From contig NZ_LT671418.1 in assembly GCF_900130075.1 (NCBI RefSeq), forward strand, positions 1 through 64,000: a DNA stretch of 64,000 nucleotides, read 5' to 3'. The translations under genes were made by a program, and so were the position numbers. The notes under the pieces are model-generated. The model saw only the letters and a program-made list of their open reading frames with translations, was not told where the DNA came from and did not search any database. Position 1 is the stretch's first letter. Each line of letters opens with the position of its first letter. The DNA is from Herminiimonas arsenitoxidans. Lineage in GTDB: Bacteria > Pseudomonadota > Gammaproteobacteria > Burkholderiales > Burkholderiaceae_D. Shown here one piece after another: positions 8,685-18,214 of this stretch.

Positions 8685-9992
8685 TCAGAGTTCGCGTTGG
8701 AGTTTGCCATAGGCGCGTGCCGAAAGGATGAAATGTACAGCGGCCCAAGGGCAACTAATACAGATCACGGTGGCGATGGCATAACGCAGTGATTGATCGC
8801 CGCCGTAAAAGTCACTCAGTATGCCGACCAGGAATGGTCCCATGCCGTAGCCGATCAGATTTGTGCAGACTTGCATGGTGGCCGACGTGGTGCCGCGCAT
8901 ATTTGGTTTGGCTAAGCTCAGCATGCTGCCGAAAGCGGCTGGGAAAAATCGCAAACGCCACAAACATTGCGAAACAGAACATACCCATCGCCAAAGATGT
9001 GTGCTTGAGCAGCGCGCCGCCACAACCCAATAGCAAAATGCCGAAGCAAATGAAAAAACAGAGGTCGATGCGTCGTCTTGCACCACCTTTGCCGAGCTTG
9101 TCGCTAAGCATGCCCGCCGAGTACTGATCCGGCTGCAGCGAAGAAGCCACCGGCCAGCGCGGCCATGATGCCGGCTTCCTTGATCGACAGGCCGTGGAAA
9201 CGCATGCCAAAAGAAGGTAACCATGCACCGATGGTGGCAATCGCCGCAGTAATGAGAGCTACGCCGGCCAGCAAGTGCAGCATAGCTTTGTTATTTGCTA
9301 TGAAGTAAATCACTTCGCGGGGGGAGGCAGCCGCTTCCTGTGGAATGCCACTGGTGTCGGTAGCACCCGCGTTTTGGGTTACGTACAGTCAGTATCAACA
9401 CTGCGGCCAGAATAATGCCAGGTATACCAGCCAGCAGCATCGCGGTGCGCCAGCCGTATTGTGCGGTAACAAAGCCGCCGATGATGATGCTCAGGGTAGC
9501 GCCAATGGCATTGCTGAGAAAGAAATAGCCAACCGCAGTAGAACGTTTGCTAGGCGGGAATAGATCAGAAATAAGCGAGAGACTGGCTGGGGAACCGCCA
9601 GCTTCTGAAGCGCCGACACCCATGCGCGCAAGCAACAGATGGATGTAACTGTTTGCTATACCGGACAAGATGGTCATGCCGCTCCAGATGGTCACCAGAA
9701 TGGCAAGCAATTTGATGCGATTGACGCGATCAATCAGTAGCCCGATCGGGATGCCGGCGATGGCGAAAGTCGCACCGTAGGCGAGGCCAGTTAGTAGGCC
9801 GATCTGGCTGTCGTGTAAATGGAATTCTGCTCGTACCGGTTCGACAATGATAGAGATCATCGTGCGGTCAAGAAAGTGGCAGGAGTAAATCATGGTGAGG
9901 ATGCTGAGGGCGTACCAGCTTTTGGCAGGTACGGCATCTTCTGTGACTTGTATTTTCGTTTCGTCGCCGACAACAGGATCGTTCAGTTTCAT
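8685..9992 (-). pseudogene. MFS transporter, three frameshifts
   Basis: Major facilitator superfamily transporter of about 435 residues, in four frame segments. The N-terminal half is intact (SWYALSILTMIYSCHFLDRT, RMGVGASEAGGSPAS, LFPPSKRSTAVGYFF). It then shifts at about 9380 to IYFIANNKAMLHLLAG, at about 9115 to MLSDKLGKGGARRRIDL, and at about 8945 to FGSMLSLAKPNMRGTTSA, ending LSARAYGKLQREL. It aligns along its whole length with the intact transporter at 49442-50761, which makes the breaks easy to place. The start at 9992 has AGGAG nine bases upstream; the longer upstream frame has no such signal. It probably imports a pathway substrate or acid. It is divergent from the acyl-CoA dehydrogenase genes, with an operator between. 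Confidence 0.85.
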
Positions 9993-10088
9993 TTGCAAGG
10001 TCTCCTGGATGCAATGAATAAACATGGTTTTGCCGGCGCTTGTTTTTTTGTCTTCCGGGTCGATCTGATAATGCCATATAAATTTAAA

Positions 10089-10107
10089 AAATGATATAGT
10101 GTTAGTT
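10089..10107. promoter_or_regulatory. 19-bp inverted-repeat operator (site 3)
   Basis: AAATGATATAGTGTTAGTT, 13 of 16 positions of the island motif, in the divergent gap between the MFS gene (minus, start 9992) and the acyl-CoA dehydrogenase pair (plus, start 10208). It could control both. Confidence 0.6.
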
Positions 10108-10207
10108 ATTGATCTGTGTCATGCGCGAATTCGGTGCAGCACGTATAAAAAAATGACGTGAAAAGTTTGCTGGAGTGACTTTTACGCATATAGAGGAGAG
10201 CATTGAA

Positions 10208-11362
10208 ATGGATGTGGCAGACGATATTTCCAGCATCTTGCGGGATGCAGCCAGTACCTATATTGCAGGTCGCTACGACCCTGCGGATTTGCAGAAGGAT
10301 TCGCTGAAACCACGGCTGGTCGATCGCCGTTTGTGGCGAGAGATGGCGGAAATGGGCTGGTTGGGCATCTGCCTGCCGGAATCAGTAGGTGGTTCTGAGT
10401 TGGGGCTGGATGGTGCGGTCGTGCTGTCGGAAGTTTTCGGAAGGACTTTATTCCCAGTTCCTTTTGCAACTGCTGTCTGTATGCCATCGGAACTGATACG
10501 TGTTGCGCTGAACGACGGCGTTTCTGATGCCGCTGCGGCGATTGAATTTTCTCAGTGGATCATCGCCGGGGAACGACTTCTTACCTTGGCATGGCAGGAG
10601 CGTCCAGGACAGATGTTTGTGGAACAGGCGGAAACAGTATTGAAGGACGGTAAAGTTTCTGGCCGAAAAATTTTCGTTCCAGCATTGGAAGAAGATTCTG
10701 TATTGCTGGTACAGGTAAGCAATGACGGTGAATCCGCTGTCGTCGCCGTTGCTGCAGATGCACCTGGTGTCAGCTACGAGCTGTTCGCGTCCGGCCTTGG
10801 CAGTTATGCCACTGTGACTTTCGACGCTGCTCCGATTTTGCATACGCGCCCCTTGTTGCAAGGACGGTCGGCGGAGGCCGCGCTCAGACGTGCTCTGGCG
10901 GCAGGCCGTATTGTGCTGTCTGCGCAACTGGCAGGACTAGCGTCCGGCTGCCTGGAAAAAACCATCAAGTATGTCGGCGAGCGTGTGCAGTTCAATCGTC
11001 CTATCGGGAGTTTTCAGACGATACAGCATCGTTGCGTCGATTTGCATATAGATACCTTGCTGGCGGCTGCGAGTTGGCGCAATGCAGTGCACTGCTGGCC
11101 TCAAGATGAATCTATCGACATTTCTCATGCAAGCGACGCCGCAATCAGTGCCGCTAAAGCACGCTGTGGCGATACTGCAATGAAGGTTGCAAAACAAGCG
11201 GTACAGATGCACGGTGCGATGGGTTTCGCGGAAGAGGTCGATGTCGGGTTTTATCTGCGTGCGGCCATGCAGTCAGCTTCCATTCTTGGTGATGCACATG
11301 CGCATCGTCGACATTTTGTCCAGGCCAGTGCGGCCCTTGTTGCAGGAGTAGCCCATGTCTGA
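10208..11362 (+). CDS. Acyl-CoA dehydrogenase, first subunit of a pair
   Basis: 384-residue flavoprotein of the acyl-CoA dehydrogenase family, expected to form the 2,3-double bond in a CoA thioester. Visible features are the helical N-terminal domain with EMGWLGICLPESVGGSELG, the C-terminal helical motif RVQFNRPIGSFQTIQHRCVD, and VQMHGAMGFAEEVDVGFYLR near the end. The middle beta-domain is degenerate compared with the partner gene. The start at 10208 has GAGGAG upstream at good spacing; an in-frame extension before it lacks one. The stop overlaps the start of the next dehydrogenase by 8 bases, so the two are translationally coupled. Tandem pairs of this kind form alpha2beta2 heterotetramers in actinobacterial sterol side-chain degradation, which is the likely arrangement here. 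Confidence 0.88.
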   Translation: MDVADDISSILRDAASTYIAGRYDPADLQKDSLKPRLVDRRLWREMAEMGWLGICLPESVGGSELGLDGAVVLSEVFGRTLFPVPFATAVCMPSELIRVALNDGVSDAAAAIEFSQWIIAGERLLTLAWQERPGQMFVEQAETVLKDGKVSGRKIFVPALEEDSVLLVQVSNDGESAVVAVAADAPGVSYELFASGLGSYATVTFDAAPILHTRPLLQGRSAEAALRRALAAGRIVLSAQLAGLASGCLEKTIKYVGERVQFNRPIGSFQTIQHRCVDLHIDTLLAAASWRNAVHCWPQDESIDISHASDAAISAAKARCGDTAMKVAKQAVQMHGAMGFAEEVDVGFYLRAAMQSASILGDAHAHRRHFVQASAALVAGVAHV

Positions 11363-12593
11363 ACTTATTGCTGATGATCTGGTTACCAATCTTGCTGCGA
11401 CACCATTGCAGCGTCAGACGCTGGCTGATCTGCCCGATGATGTTTTTCGTAGCACATTCAGAAACTGGCTAGAGACGCATTATCCGCACGAGTGGCGACA
11501 AAATCATCGCCGACCGTTTCTGCGTTTGCGCGGTGAAGATTTGCGTTACTGGTTGCGTTTGCTCAATCAGCATGGCTGGCGTGCGCCGGCATGGCCGCAC
11601 GAATATGGTGGCATGGGTCTGAGTTTTCGCAAGCAACTGATCTATTACGAAGAAATCGAAAGACTCGGTGTGGCGCGCATTATCGATAATGGCGAGACCC
11701 AACTTGGACCGACGTTGATTCATTGCGGTACCGATGAACAGCGTAGCTATTATCTGCCACGCATTTTGGCTTGCGAAGATGTCTGGTGCCAGGGTTATTC
11801 AGAGCCAGGTGCCGGTTCTGATCTTGCGAGCTTGCGTACGCAAGCATTGCGCGATGGCGACAGCTTTGTCGTGACAGGACAAAAAATATGGACCACGCAT
11901 GCCACCGAAGGTACACATATCTTCACGCTGGTTCGCACCGGCCGCTACGAAAAAAAACAGCAAGGCATCAGCTTCCTGTTGATCGACTTGAAAGCACCTG
12001 GCGTCACCATCCGACCGATTGCGAACATCGCTGGTGAGGATGAATTCTGCGAAGTCTTCTTTGATGCAGTGCGCGTACCGGCCGAGAATCTGGTCGGGGA
12101 GCTGGATCAAGGTTGGAATGTTGCCAAGGCCTTGCTCGGCCACGAGCGAGTGTGGCTAGGCAGTCCTGCATTGGCGTCAAAAGCACTGACTTTGGCGGAG
12201 TCGCTGGTAGAGCAACGTGGACTCTCTAACGATCTGGGTGTGACTGATCGACTGTCGGTTTTGCAGGCTGATCTGCATGATTATCGTTTGCTGTACGCAG
12301 AGATATGTAACCGCATCGCGGATACCGAAGGCCAGCCTGGTGCTGAGGTATCAGTGCTGAAGGTATATATCTCCGAGCTCTTGCAGCGTATTACCGAATT
12401 CAACGTCGAAATAGCGGCGGAATATGGTGGTGTCATCGGTGATGTACGGATTGCCGATCTGCATACTGATTTGCATTGGCAATTGATGATGGCACGACCG
12501 GCGACGATTTATGCGGGTGCCAACGAAGTACAGCGTGACATCCTTGCAAAGGCGGTGCTGCACATGCCAGCAGAGATACGCAAGACGGTTTGA
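11355..12593 (+). CDS. Acyl-CoA dehydrogenase, second subunit of a pair
   Basis: 412-residue acyl-CoA dehydrogenase. It has the full set of FAD-domain motifs: WPHEYGGMG, CQGYSEPGAGSDLASL, VTGQKIWTTHA and the C-terminal YAGANEVQRDILAKAVL. The gene starts inside the 3' end of its partner. Together they probably oxidise one specific acyl-CoA, perhaps a bulky cyclic or branched one, since heteromeric dehydrogenases are usual for such substrates. The FAD-contacting region is better preserved here than in the first subunit, so this subunit may supply most of the flavin site. An SDR gene follows after 65 bases with a good ribosome site. Confidence 0.9.
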   Translation: MSELIADDLVTNLAATPLQRQTLADLPDDVFRSTFRNWLETHYPHEWRQNHRRPFLRLRGEDLRYWLRLLNQHGWRAPAWPHEYGGMGLSFRKQLIYYEEIERLGVARIIDNGETQLGPTLIHCGTDEQRSYYLPRILACEDVWCQGYSEPGAGSDLASLRTQALRDGDSFVVTGQKIWTTHATEGTHIFTLVRTGRYEKKQQGISFLLIDLKAPGVTIRPIANIAGEDEFCEVFFDAVRVPAENLVGELDQGWNVAKALLGHERVWLGSPALASKALTLAESLVEQRGLSNDLGVTDRLSVLQADLHDYRLLYAEICNRIADTEGQPGAEVSVLKVYISELLQRITEFNVEIAAEYGGVIGDVRIADLHTDLHWQLMMARPATIYAGANEVQRDILAKAVLHMPAEIRKTV

Positions 12594-12658
12594 AGCAATG
12601 AAAAGTAAGGAAAGGCAGGGAAAAAAGTAAGACATCATAATGACTAAAAGGAGACAGC

Positions 12659-13453
12659 ATGGATCTGGGAATCAGAGGAAAGGTAGCTTTCGTATCTGGT
12701 GGTAGTAAAGGCATAGGTCGACAATGTGCGGAAATGCTGGGCCGCGAAGGATGCAAGGTGGTGGTTGCAGCACGTGGTCAGGAGGCCATCGACGAAGCTG
12801 TTGCCAGCATCAAGAAAGCGGGCGGCGAAGCGATTGGTATTTCAGTCGATCTGACTAAAGAAAAAGATGTCAAACGTGCCTTGTCCGTTGTAAAGGAAAG
12901 CTTCGGTTCACCTGACATTGTGATCACCAATGTTCACGGACCAGGACCTGGCGACTTCTTTGATCATGATGGCGAAGACTTTGTCGATGCGTTTCGTGAT
13001 CTCACCTTGAGCGTCGTCTTTCTGGCGCGCGAAACCTTGCCTGACATGAAAAAGAAAGGCTGGGGACGACTGGTAACGATAGGTAGTGGTGCCGCCAAGG
13101 AACCGCCGTCTGAACTCAAGCACATCCTTGCCAATACCGCGCGCGCATCTGTGGTGTCACTCAATAAGTCACTGGCGAACGAATTTGGGCAATACGGTAT
13201 TACTGTCAATACGCTGGGTACCGGCTGGATCGGTAGTGAGCGCATGTATAAATATCTGGAGCATGTGGCTGAAGAAAAAGGCCTGTCGCCAGATGGTGCA
13301 ATGGATATGTTGAAGGGGCTTATTCCGGTTGGACGTCCAGGCAAGCCGGAAGAGATGGCGTCGCTGGCGGTGTTCCTTTGCTCGGCACAGGCGTCTTATA
13401 TTACCGGCAATCTGATGGCGGTAGACGGCGGCTTGCATCGTTCGGCCTGGTAA
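12659..13453 (+). CDS. SDR-family protein with atypical active site
   Basis: 264-residue Rossmann-fold SDR. The cofactor motif GGSKGIG (residues 14-20) and the C-terminal SYITGNLMAVDGG are normal. The catalytic region is not: the usual NNAG is NVHGPGPG (91-98), and where Tyr-x-x-x-Lys should follow Ser143 the sequence reads ILANTARAS, so by eye Tyr is replaced by Ala158 and Lys by Arg162. A subset of SDR proteins with such an N-x-x-R motif is known, with poorly defined function. It may be a dehydrogenase with altered chemistry or a non-catalytic binding protein. ATG at 12659 is preceded by AAAAGGAGA. It is probably co-transcribed with the two dehydrogenases upstream and is followed by a terminator. 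Confidence 0.85.
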   Translation: MDLGIRGKVAFVSGGSKGIGRQCAEMLGREGCKVVVAARGQEAIDEAVASIKKAGGEAIGISVDLTKEKDVKRALSVVKESFGSPDIVITNVHGPGPGDFFDHDGEDFVDAFRDLTLSVVFLARETLPDMKKKGWGRLVTIGSGAAKEPPSELKHILANTARASVVSLNKSLANEFGQYGITVNTLGTGWIGSERMYKYLEHVAEEKGLSPDGAMDMLKGLIPVGRPGKPEEMASLAVFLCSAQASYITGNLMAVDGGLHRSAW

Positions 13454-13508
13454 TAAGAATGCGTCGCGAGTGGGTTTGATATTCGCAGCGTATTGATATT
13501 GATGTAAA

Positions 13509-13540
13509 AAATAGTCAGCCGAATCGGCTGACTATTTTTT
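13509..13540. terminator. Bidirectional Rho-independent terminator
   Basis: Near-perfect 14-bp inverted repeat (AAATAGTCAGCCGA with its complement) followed by seven T on the plus strand and preceded by five A. It sits between the convergent SDR gene and the hydrolase gene, overlapping the last codons of the latter, and can serve both. Confidence 0.85.
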
Positions 13541-14392
13541 TGTCGGCATGTGTCGCGCAAGAAAATCGCGTACTGCCGCATTGAAAGCATCATTGCGGTC
13601 GCCGGCGATCATGTGGCCTGCACCTTGAATATTGGCCAGTTCTAGCTGCGGTATATGTGTCCGTAATTCGGCCGCGCCTTCCGGACTGACTACATCGCTT
13701 TCCTTGCCACGCACCAGTGCCACTGGAATCTTGATGCGATCCGATGCTGCCAGCATTTGCGTCGAAATGTTGGATAACTTGGCGTTGCGATCGCCTCCGA
13801 TGATCTTCGGATCCCAATGCCAATACCAGCGACCGTTGTCGTGTAGCCGCAGGTTCTTGCGTAGACCATCCAGATTGCGCGGTCGTGGTCGTGCCGGGTT
13901 ATAGGCAGCGACAGCATCTCCAGCTTCTTCGATACTAGCGAATCCATCCGGATTGCCGGCCATGAATTTATGGATATGTTCCACACCTTTCGGTTCCAGC
14001 TTGGGCGTGACATCCACCAGGATGAGGCAGCTTGCCAAATCCGGATGGTTGCCACAGGCGATCAGTGAATTGACGCCACCCATCGATGCACCGACCAAGG
14101 CAGGTTTGCCACCGACTGCTCGGGCGACAGCGATGACGTCGCCTACCTGTCCTTCTAGTGAGTAATCAGCATCGCTCATCCAGTCCGATTCGCCGTGACC
14201 GCGCGCATCGAACAAGATCACACGGTAGCCGGCGTTGATTAGTTCACGTTGTGCCTGTCCCCAGGAGTGGCGAGTCTGACCGCCACCATGAAGCAGAATC
14301 ACAGCTGGTGCAGATGCATCACCACCGACGTCGGCAACAAGTCGATTGTTGCCAGCACCGATGAAGATTTGCTGCTGGATTGCTTCGTGCAT
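13532..14392 (-). CDS. Alpha/beta hydrolase
   Basis: 286-residue alpha/beta-hydrolase. The oxyanion motif LLHGGGQTRHSW, FDARGHGESD, the nucleophile elbow GASMGG (Ser103) and a C-terminal GAGHMIAGDR with the catalytic His are all visible. It could hydrolyse an ester, lactone or carbon-carbon bond in a ring-cleavage product; which is unknown. I chose the ATG at 14392, with AAGG before it. A TTG at 14413 would overlap the ligase stop (TTGA) and is an alternative start adding seven residues. It is in an operon with the upstream acyl-CoA ligase. Confidence 0.85.
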   Translation of the reverse strand: MHEAIQQQIFIGAGNNRLVADVGGDASAPAVILLHGGGQTRHSWGQAQRELINAGYRVILFDARGHGESDWMSDADYSLEGQVGDVIAVARAVGGKPALVGASMGGVNSLIACGNHPDLASCLILVDVTPKLEPKGVEHIHKFMAGNPDGFASIEEAGDAVAAYNPARPRPRNLDGLRKNLRLHDNGRWYWHWDPKIIGGDRNAKLSNISTQMLAASDRIKIPVALVRGKESDVVSPEGAAELRTHIPQLELANIQGAGHMIAGDRNDAFNAAVRDFLARHMPTKK

Positions 14393-14409
14393 GGTGGCCT
14401 TGTCGGTGA

Positions 14410-16038
14410 TCAACGCTTCTGCAGGACAACACCAGCTTTTTCACGATCCCAGGTTGTTGGCGTGATGCCTTGATCGCGCAGCTCATACTTGAGAATGCGA
14501 CCAACTGGACTGCGTGGGAAGTCCGTGCGGAACTCGAAGTAACGAGGCACCGCATAGTAGGGCAGGTGATCGACCGACCAACGGCATAGGGTTTCTTCAT
14601 CGAGTTGAGTGCCGGCCTTGAGCACGATAGTCACCTTTAATTCATCCTCGCCGAGCTGATCATGGACCGCGTGTGCAGCAATGTCTTCGATGGCTTCATG
14701 TGCGCGGAAAGCATTTTCCACTTCGAAGCTGGAAATGTTTTCACCGCGACGACGCAGATAATCCTTCTTGCGATCGACAAAATAGAAATAGTCGTCTTCG
14801 TCGAACATGCCGATATCGCCAGTATGGAACCACATGTTCTTCATTACTCGCAACGTCTCTTCCGGACGGCGCCAGTAACCTTCGAACATGATGTGCGGCA
14901 TGCGCGGGCGTACGATGATTTCGCCTGCTGTGTTGGGAGGCAGCTCGATATCGTTTTCATCGACGATGCGCACATCGAATTCTGCGTTACGCAATCCGGA
15001 ACTGCCTGGTTTAGCTGGTGTGCCAAATGGCAGTGTCGACACGATAGAGCATTCCGTCAGACCAAAGCCACCAGCGACCGTATGTTTGACGCCGAAACGT
15101 TCTTTCCAGATCGCCTGGATATCAGGTGGGAACGGTGCGCCCCATGCTGCAAACAATTGGCCTTTGCAGCGCTTCATCGCGTCATTGTCTGGAGCCTTGG
15201 CCAGCATCGGGAACATCGCTGCCAGCATCGCAACATCGGTTGCCTTGGTGCGTTCGATTTCAGGCCAGAAGTTGGAGACGGAAAAGCGGGTATAGATAGA
15301 TACGCGCGCGCCTATCATCATATTGACGAGGACGGTCGAGACAACGGCATTCTTGTGGAATAAAGGCAATGGCGTCCAGGTAATTGCATCCTTGGTACGT
15401 GCTGTCAGCGTGATCATTTGCCCGGCGAAGTTGCAGCAATAGTTGTGGCTGATCATGCATCCCTTGGAAGGGCCGGTAGTGCCGCCGGTATAGACCAGCA
15501 TGGCCAGGTCACCCGGTTTGACTTCGACAGTCTGATCCGCAGTGTTGTCGCTGAGAATTGCTGACCATGGTAGTACCGGCAGCTTGAAGTTTTTCAGCTC
15601 AGGTTTTTGGCCGCGATAAACCAGTGTTTGGAGTTCCGGCAGACGGTCGGCAATCGCAGCGACGCGTTCTGCATAGTCATGCTCGGCAATGATCACTTTA
15701 GCGCCTGCATCTCCAACCTGATGCCGCAGGAACTCTCCCTTCAATGCTGTATTGATAGGCACGCTGATCGCACCGAGCTTATTGATAGCCAGCCAGATCA
15801 AGACGGTGTCCACCGAGTTGTCCATGAGAGTGACGACGGTGTCACCTTTCTGGATGCCTAGACCGTTGAGACCGTTCGCCAGCCGGCAGGCGAGGCGGTT
15901 GACATCAGCAAACGAATATTCCTCACCGAGGAACTCCAGAAAAATGCGGTCCTGGTGGCGCTCCGCCGATTGCCTCAATACCTGATTGATCGTGTTTTGC
16001 GAACCGGATGTCCAGGCATTCAATGTTTCGGTGCTCAT
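14410..16038 (-). CDS. Acyl-CoA ligase (AMP-forming)
   Basis: 542-residue adenylate-forming enzyme. It contains the phosphate-binding motif YTGGTTGPSKG (about residues 187-197), the GLTEC motif, the hinge region FVDRKKDYLRRRGENIS and the C-terminal lysine region GRILKYELR. It should activate a carboxylic acid with ATP and CoA, feeding the dehydrogenases in this island. It resembles the crotonobetaine/carnitine or medium-chain ligase group more than long-chain ligases, but the acid is unknown. The start has a strong AAGGAGAT site. It is divergent from the thiolase gene with an operator at 16243 in between. Confidence 0.92.
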   Translation of the reverse strand: MSTETLNAWTSGSQNTINQVLRQSAERHQDRIFLEFLGEEYSFADVNRLACRLANGLNGLGIQKGDTVVTLMDNSVDTVLIWLAINKLGAISVPINTALKGEFLRHQVGDAGAKVIIAEHDYAERVAAIADRLPELQTLVYRGQKPELKNFKLPVLPWSAILSDNTADQTVEVKPGDLAMLVYTGGTTGPSKGCMISHNYCCNFAGQMITLTARTKDAITWTPLPLFHKNAVVSTVLVNMMIGARVSIYTRFSVSNFWPEIERTKATDVAMLAAMFPMLAKAPDNDAMKRCKGQLFAAWGAPFPPDIQAIWKERFGVKHTVAGGFGLTECSIVSTLPFGTPAKPGSSGLRNAEFDVRIVDENDIELPPNTAGEIIVRPRMPHIMFEGYWRRPEETLRVMKNMWFHTGDIGMFDEDDYFYFVDRKKDYLRRRGENISSFEVENAFRAHEAIEDIAAHAVHDQLGEDELKVTIVLKAGTQLDEETLCRWSVDHLPYYAVPRYFEFRTDFPRSPVGRILKYELRDQGITPTTWDREKAGVVLQKR

Positions 16039-16242
16039 TCCATATCTCCTTAGTTGTTATCGAATTGCTCGGGTAAGCCCGGCGATCGGCCTCTGCGAGC
16101 ACGTCGTGTACTTCTATCGTTTTACTGCTGTCTCGTTCTTGTCCTTACCGCATTTCAATGCAACTTCGGGTGGCGGTATTGAAGACCGTCGCCGATGTTG
16201 CTCTTGACGCGATAGTGAAACCGCTTCATAGTTTAGTCTAAA

Positions 16243-16261
16243 AACTGACACTATGCCAGTT
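16243..16261. promoter_or_regulatory. 19-bp inverted-repeat operator (site 4)
   Basis: AACTGACACTATGCCAGTT, 15 of 16 positions of the island motif. It lies in the 373-base divergent gap between the acyl-CoA ligase (minus) and thiolase (plus) genes; nothing else is recognised in that gap. Confidence 0.7.
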
Positions 16262-16411
16262 TTTGAATTATGATGTTTTCTTGATACATCAGCATCGCTT
16301 CAACAGACCTGAAAACAGGCTGGATGCGAGGCATCAAGAAGTATTGCACAGCTTTTTGTGGTGGCGCGATGGCGTTGCCCTAAACTTTTTTCAACCGAAA
16401 GAAAGTCATTT

Positions 16412-17596
16412 ATGCGTGAAGCACTGATTGTATCCACCGCGCGAACACCGATTGCCAAAGCACATCGCGGCGCTCTTAACAATATCAAGTCGCCCACCAT
16501 GACTGCGCACGCCATCAGTCATGCCGTGCAGCGTGCAGGTATTGATGGTGGGGAGGTGGAAGATGTAGTGATCGGTTGCTGCATGACAGCAGGAACTTCC
16601 GGCCGCAATCTGGCCAGAGCTGCTGCCTTGACCGCTGGATTGGGTGTAACAGTGGCAGGTTCGACAGTCGACCGCCAGTGCGCTTCTGGCTTGATGGCAA
16701 TCGCAACCGCCGCCAAGCAGATCATTGTTGATGGCATGGAGATAGTGATAGGTGGCGGTTCGGAAAATGTCAGTGCATTGGCACCGAGTTATGGTGAATG
16801 GTCCTTGCGTGAAAAAGATCCGCGCCTGGTAGAGCAGGTGCCGCATGCGTATATGCAGATGATAGATACCGCCGAGTTTGTCGCCAATAAGTACAAGATC
16901 AGTCGCGAGGTTCAGGATCAGTTTTCGTTGATCTCACAGCAACGGATTGCAGCTGCGATGGCGGCTGGCCGCTTTGCAGATGAGATCGCACCGATCACGA
17001 CGCAGATGAAAATCTTTGATAAGGACACAAAAGAAGTCAGTTATCGCGATACCACCTTATCCGTAGACGAATGTCCGCGCGCGAGTACCACCTTGGAAGG
17101 GTTGGCTGCGCTTCGTCCGGTTCTTGAAGGTGGTAGTGTGACGGCCGGGAATGCCAGCCAGTTGTCGGATGGTGCTTCGGCTTGTTTGATGATGGAAGCG
17201 AAGCTGGCCGAGCAGCGCGGTCTGACGCCGCTCGGCGCTTATCGCGGTTTGATGGTGTCGGGTTTGGCACCGGAGGAAATGGGGATAGGGCCTATCTATG
17301 CCATTCCAAAACTTCTATCCAAGCACGGGCTTAAGGTTGGTGATATTGGCCTGTGGGAGTTGAATGAGGCCTTTGCTTGTCAAGCCTTGTTTTGCCGCGA
17401 TTACCTTGGTATCGATCCGGAATTATTCAACGTCAACGGCGGTTCGATTCCGTTAGGCCATCCTTTCGGCATGACTGGTTCGCGTTTAGTCGGGCATGCC
17501 TTGATCGAAGGTAAACGTCGTGGCGTCAAGCATGTCGTTGTCAGTATGTGCGTTGGCGGCGGTATGGGCGCGGCCGGTTTGTTCGAAGTTCTGTGA
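16412..17596 (+). CDS. Thiolase (acetyl-CoA acyltransferase type)
   Basis: 394-residue classical thiolase. It has the nucleophilic cysteine in DRQCASG (Cys90), the [16 protein letters not shown] motif with the catalytic His, and the second cysteine in [12 protein letters not shown] (Cys380). It should cleave a 3-oxoacyl-CoA with CoA to release acetyl-CoA or propionyl-CoA. It is the only thiolase in the window with all catalytic residues. The start at 16412 gives the standard N-terminus [15 protein letters not shown]; 18 in-frame codons upstream are excluded because they do not fit the family. Confidence 0.93.
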   Translation: MREALIVSTARTPIAKAHRGALNNIKSPTMTAHAISHAVQRAGIDGGEVEDVVIGCCMTAGTSGRNLARAAALTAGLGVTVAGSTVDRQCASGLMAIATAAKQIIVDGMEIVIGGGSENVSALAPSYGEWSLREKDPRLVEQVPHAYMQMIDTAEFVANKYKISREVQDQFSLISQQRIAAAMAAGRFADEIAPITTQMKIFDKDTKEVSYRDTTLSVDECPRASTTLEGLAALRPVLEGGSVTAGNASQLSDGASACLMMEAKLAEQRGLTPLGAYRGLMVSGLAPEEMGIGPIYAIPKLLSKHGLKVGDIGLWELNEAFACQALFCRDYLGIDPELFNVNGGSIPLGHPFGMTGSRLVGHALIEGKRRGVKHVVVSMCVGGGMGAAGLFEVL

Positions 17597-17605
17597 TCTG
17601 ATTGT

Positions 17606-17643
17606 CGCAGGTTGACAACATGCTGTCATGCTGGCAACCTGCG
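17606..17643. promoter_or_regulatory. Nested inverted repeats in front of marR
   Basis: Outer perfect 9-bp arms CGCAGGTTG (17606-17614) and CAACCTGCG (17635-17643). Inside lies TGACA-N6-TGTCA (17613-17628), the half-site spacing also seen at 19136, 19155 and 46578. It looks like an autoregulatory operator for the MarR gene. Confidence 0.6.
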
Positions 17644-17648
17644 CAACT

Positions 17649-18179
17649 ATGGAAAAAAAATTAACGACATCGACTGGTCGTCTGGTCGAACTCTTGGTGG
17701 ACGAGACGTTGCGTCTGCGTGGACGTATCTTGTCGGCCTCGCGCGAAGCCAATGAGAAGCGTGGCCTGCAAAGCCATTCACAAGGTTTGATTTTGACTGC
17801 TGTCGTGCGGGCAAGTGAGCCGCCGACAGTCGCGAAGATTGCTCGTAGTCTCGGCCTGACGCGACAATCCGTACAACGTACCGCTAACGAACTGGCCGCA
17901 ACTGGCCTGGTCATCTTCGAAGATAATCCGCATCATAAAAGAGCAAAGCAATTGGCGCCAACCAAGGCAGGCCTGAAGATGCATGCGCAAAATGCAGATT
18001 CTCAAGGCAAGTGGACGGATCGTGTTGGCACCGCGGTCAGTGCCGCGGATCTTGAGCATGCAGTAAACGTACTGCGTAAAGTGCGACGCTATCTTGAGCA
18101 TCCTGAAGCAACGCACGAGGAGCTTGATGCGCCGCCAGAGAAAAGTACTGTAACTCGGCGCAAAATCAAGCAGACCTGA
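17649..18179 (+). CDS. MarR-family transcriptional regulator
   Basis: 176-residue winged-helix regulator. The recognition region reads TVAKIARSLGLTRQSVQRTANELAATGLV, followed by a wing with NPHHKRAKQLAPTKAG, both typical of MarR proteins. The start is uncertain. The ATG at 17649 leaves the inverted repeat at 17606-17643 intact upstream, so I prefer it; an in-frame ATG at 17628 would place the repeat inside the gene. No clear ribosome site is seen for either. It is the only MarR-type regulator in the window and is the best candidate to bind the TGACA-N6-TGTCA sites, releasing DNA when a pathway intermediate such as an acyl-CoA is present. Confidence 0.87.
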   Translation: MEKKLTTSTGRLVELLVDETLRLRGRILSASREANEKRGLQSHSQGLILTAVVRASEPPTVAKIARSLGLTRQSVQRTANELAATGLVIFEDNPHHKRAKQLAPTKAGLKMHAQNADSQGKWTDRVGTAVSAADLEHAVNVLRKVRRYLEHPEATHEELDAPPEKSTVTRRKIKQT

Positions 18180-18214
18180 ACGACAAGCGATCAAGTTTGC
18201 TTGAAGGATTGTTA

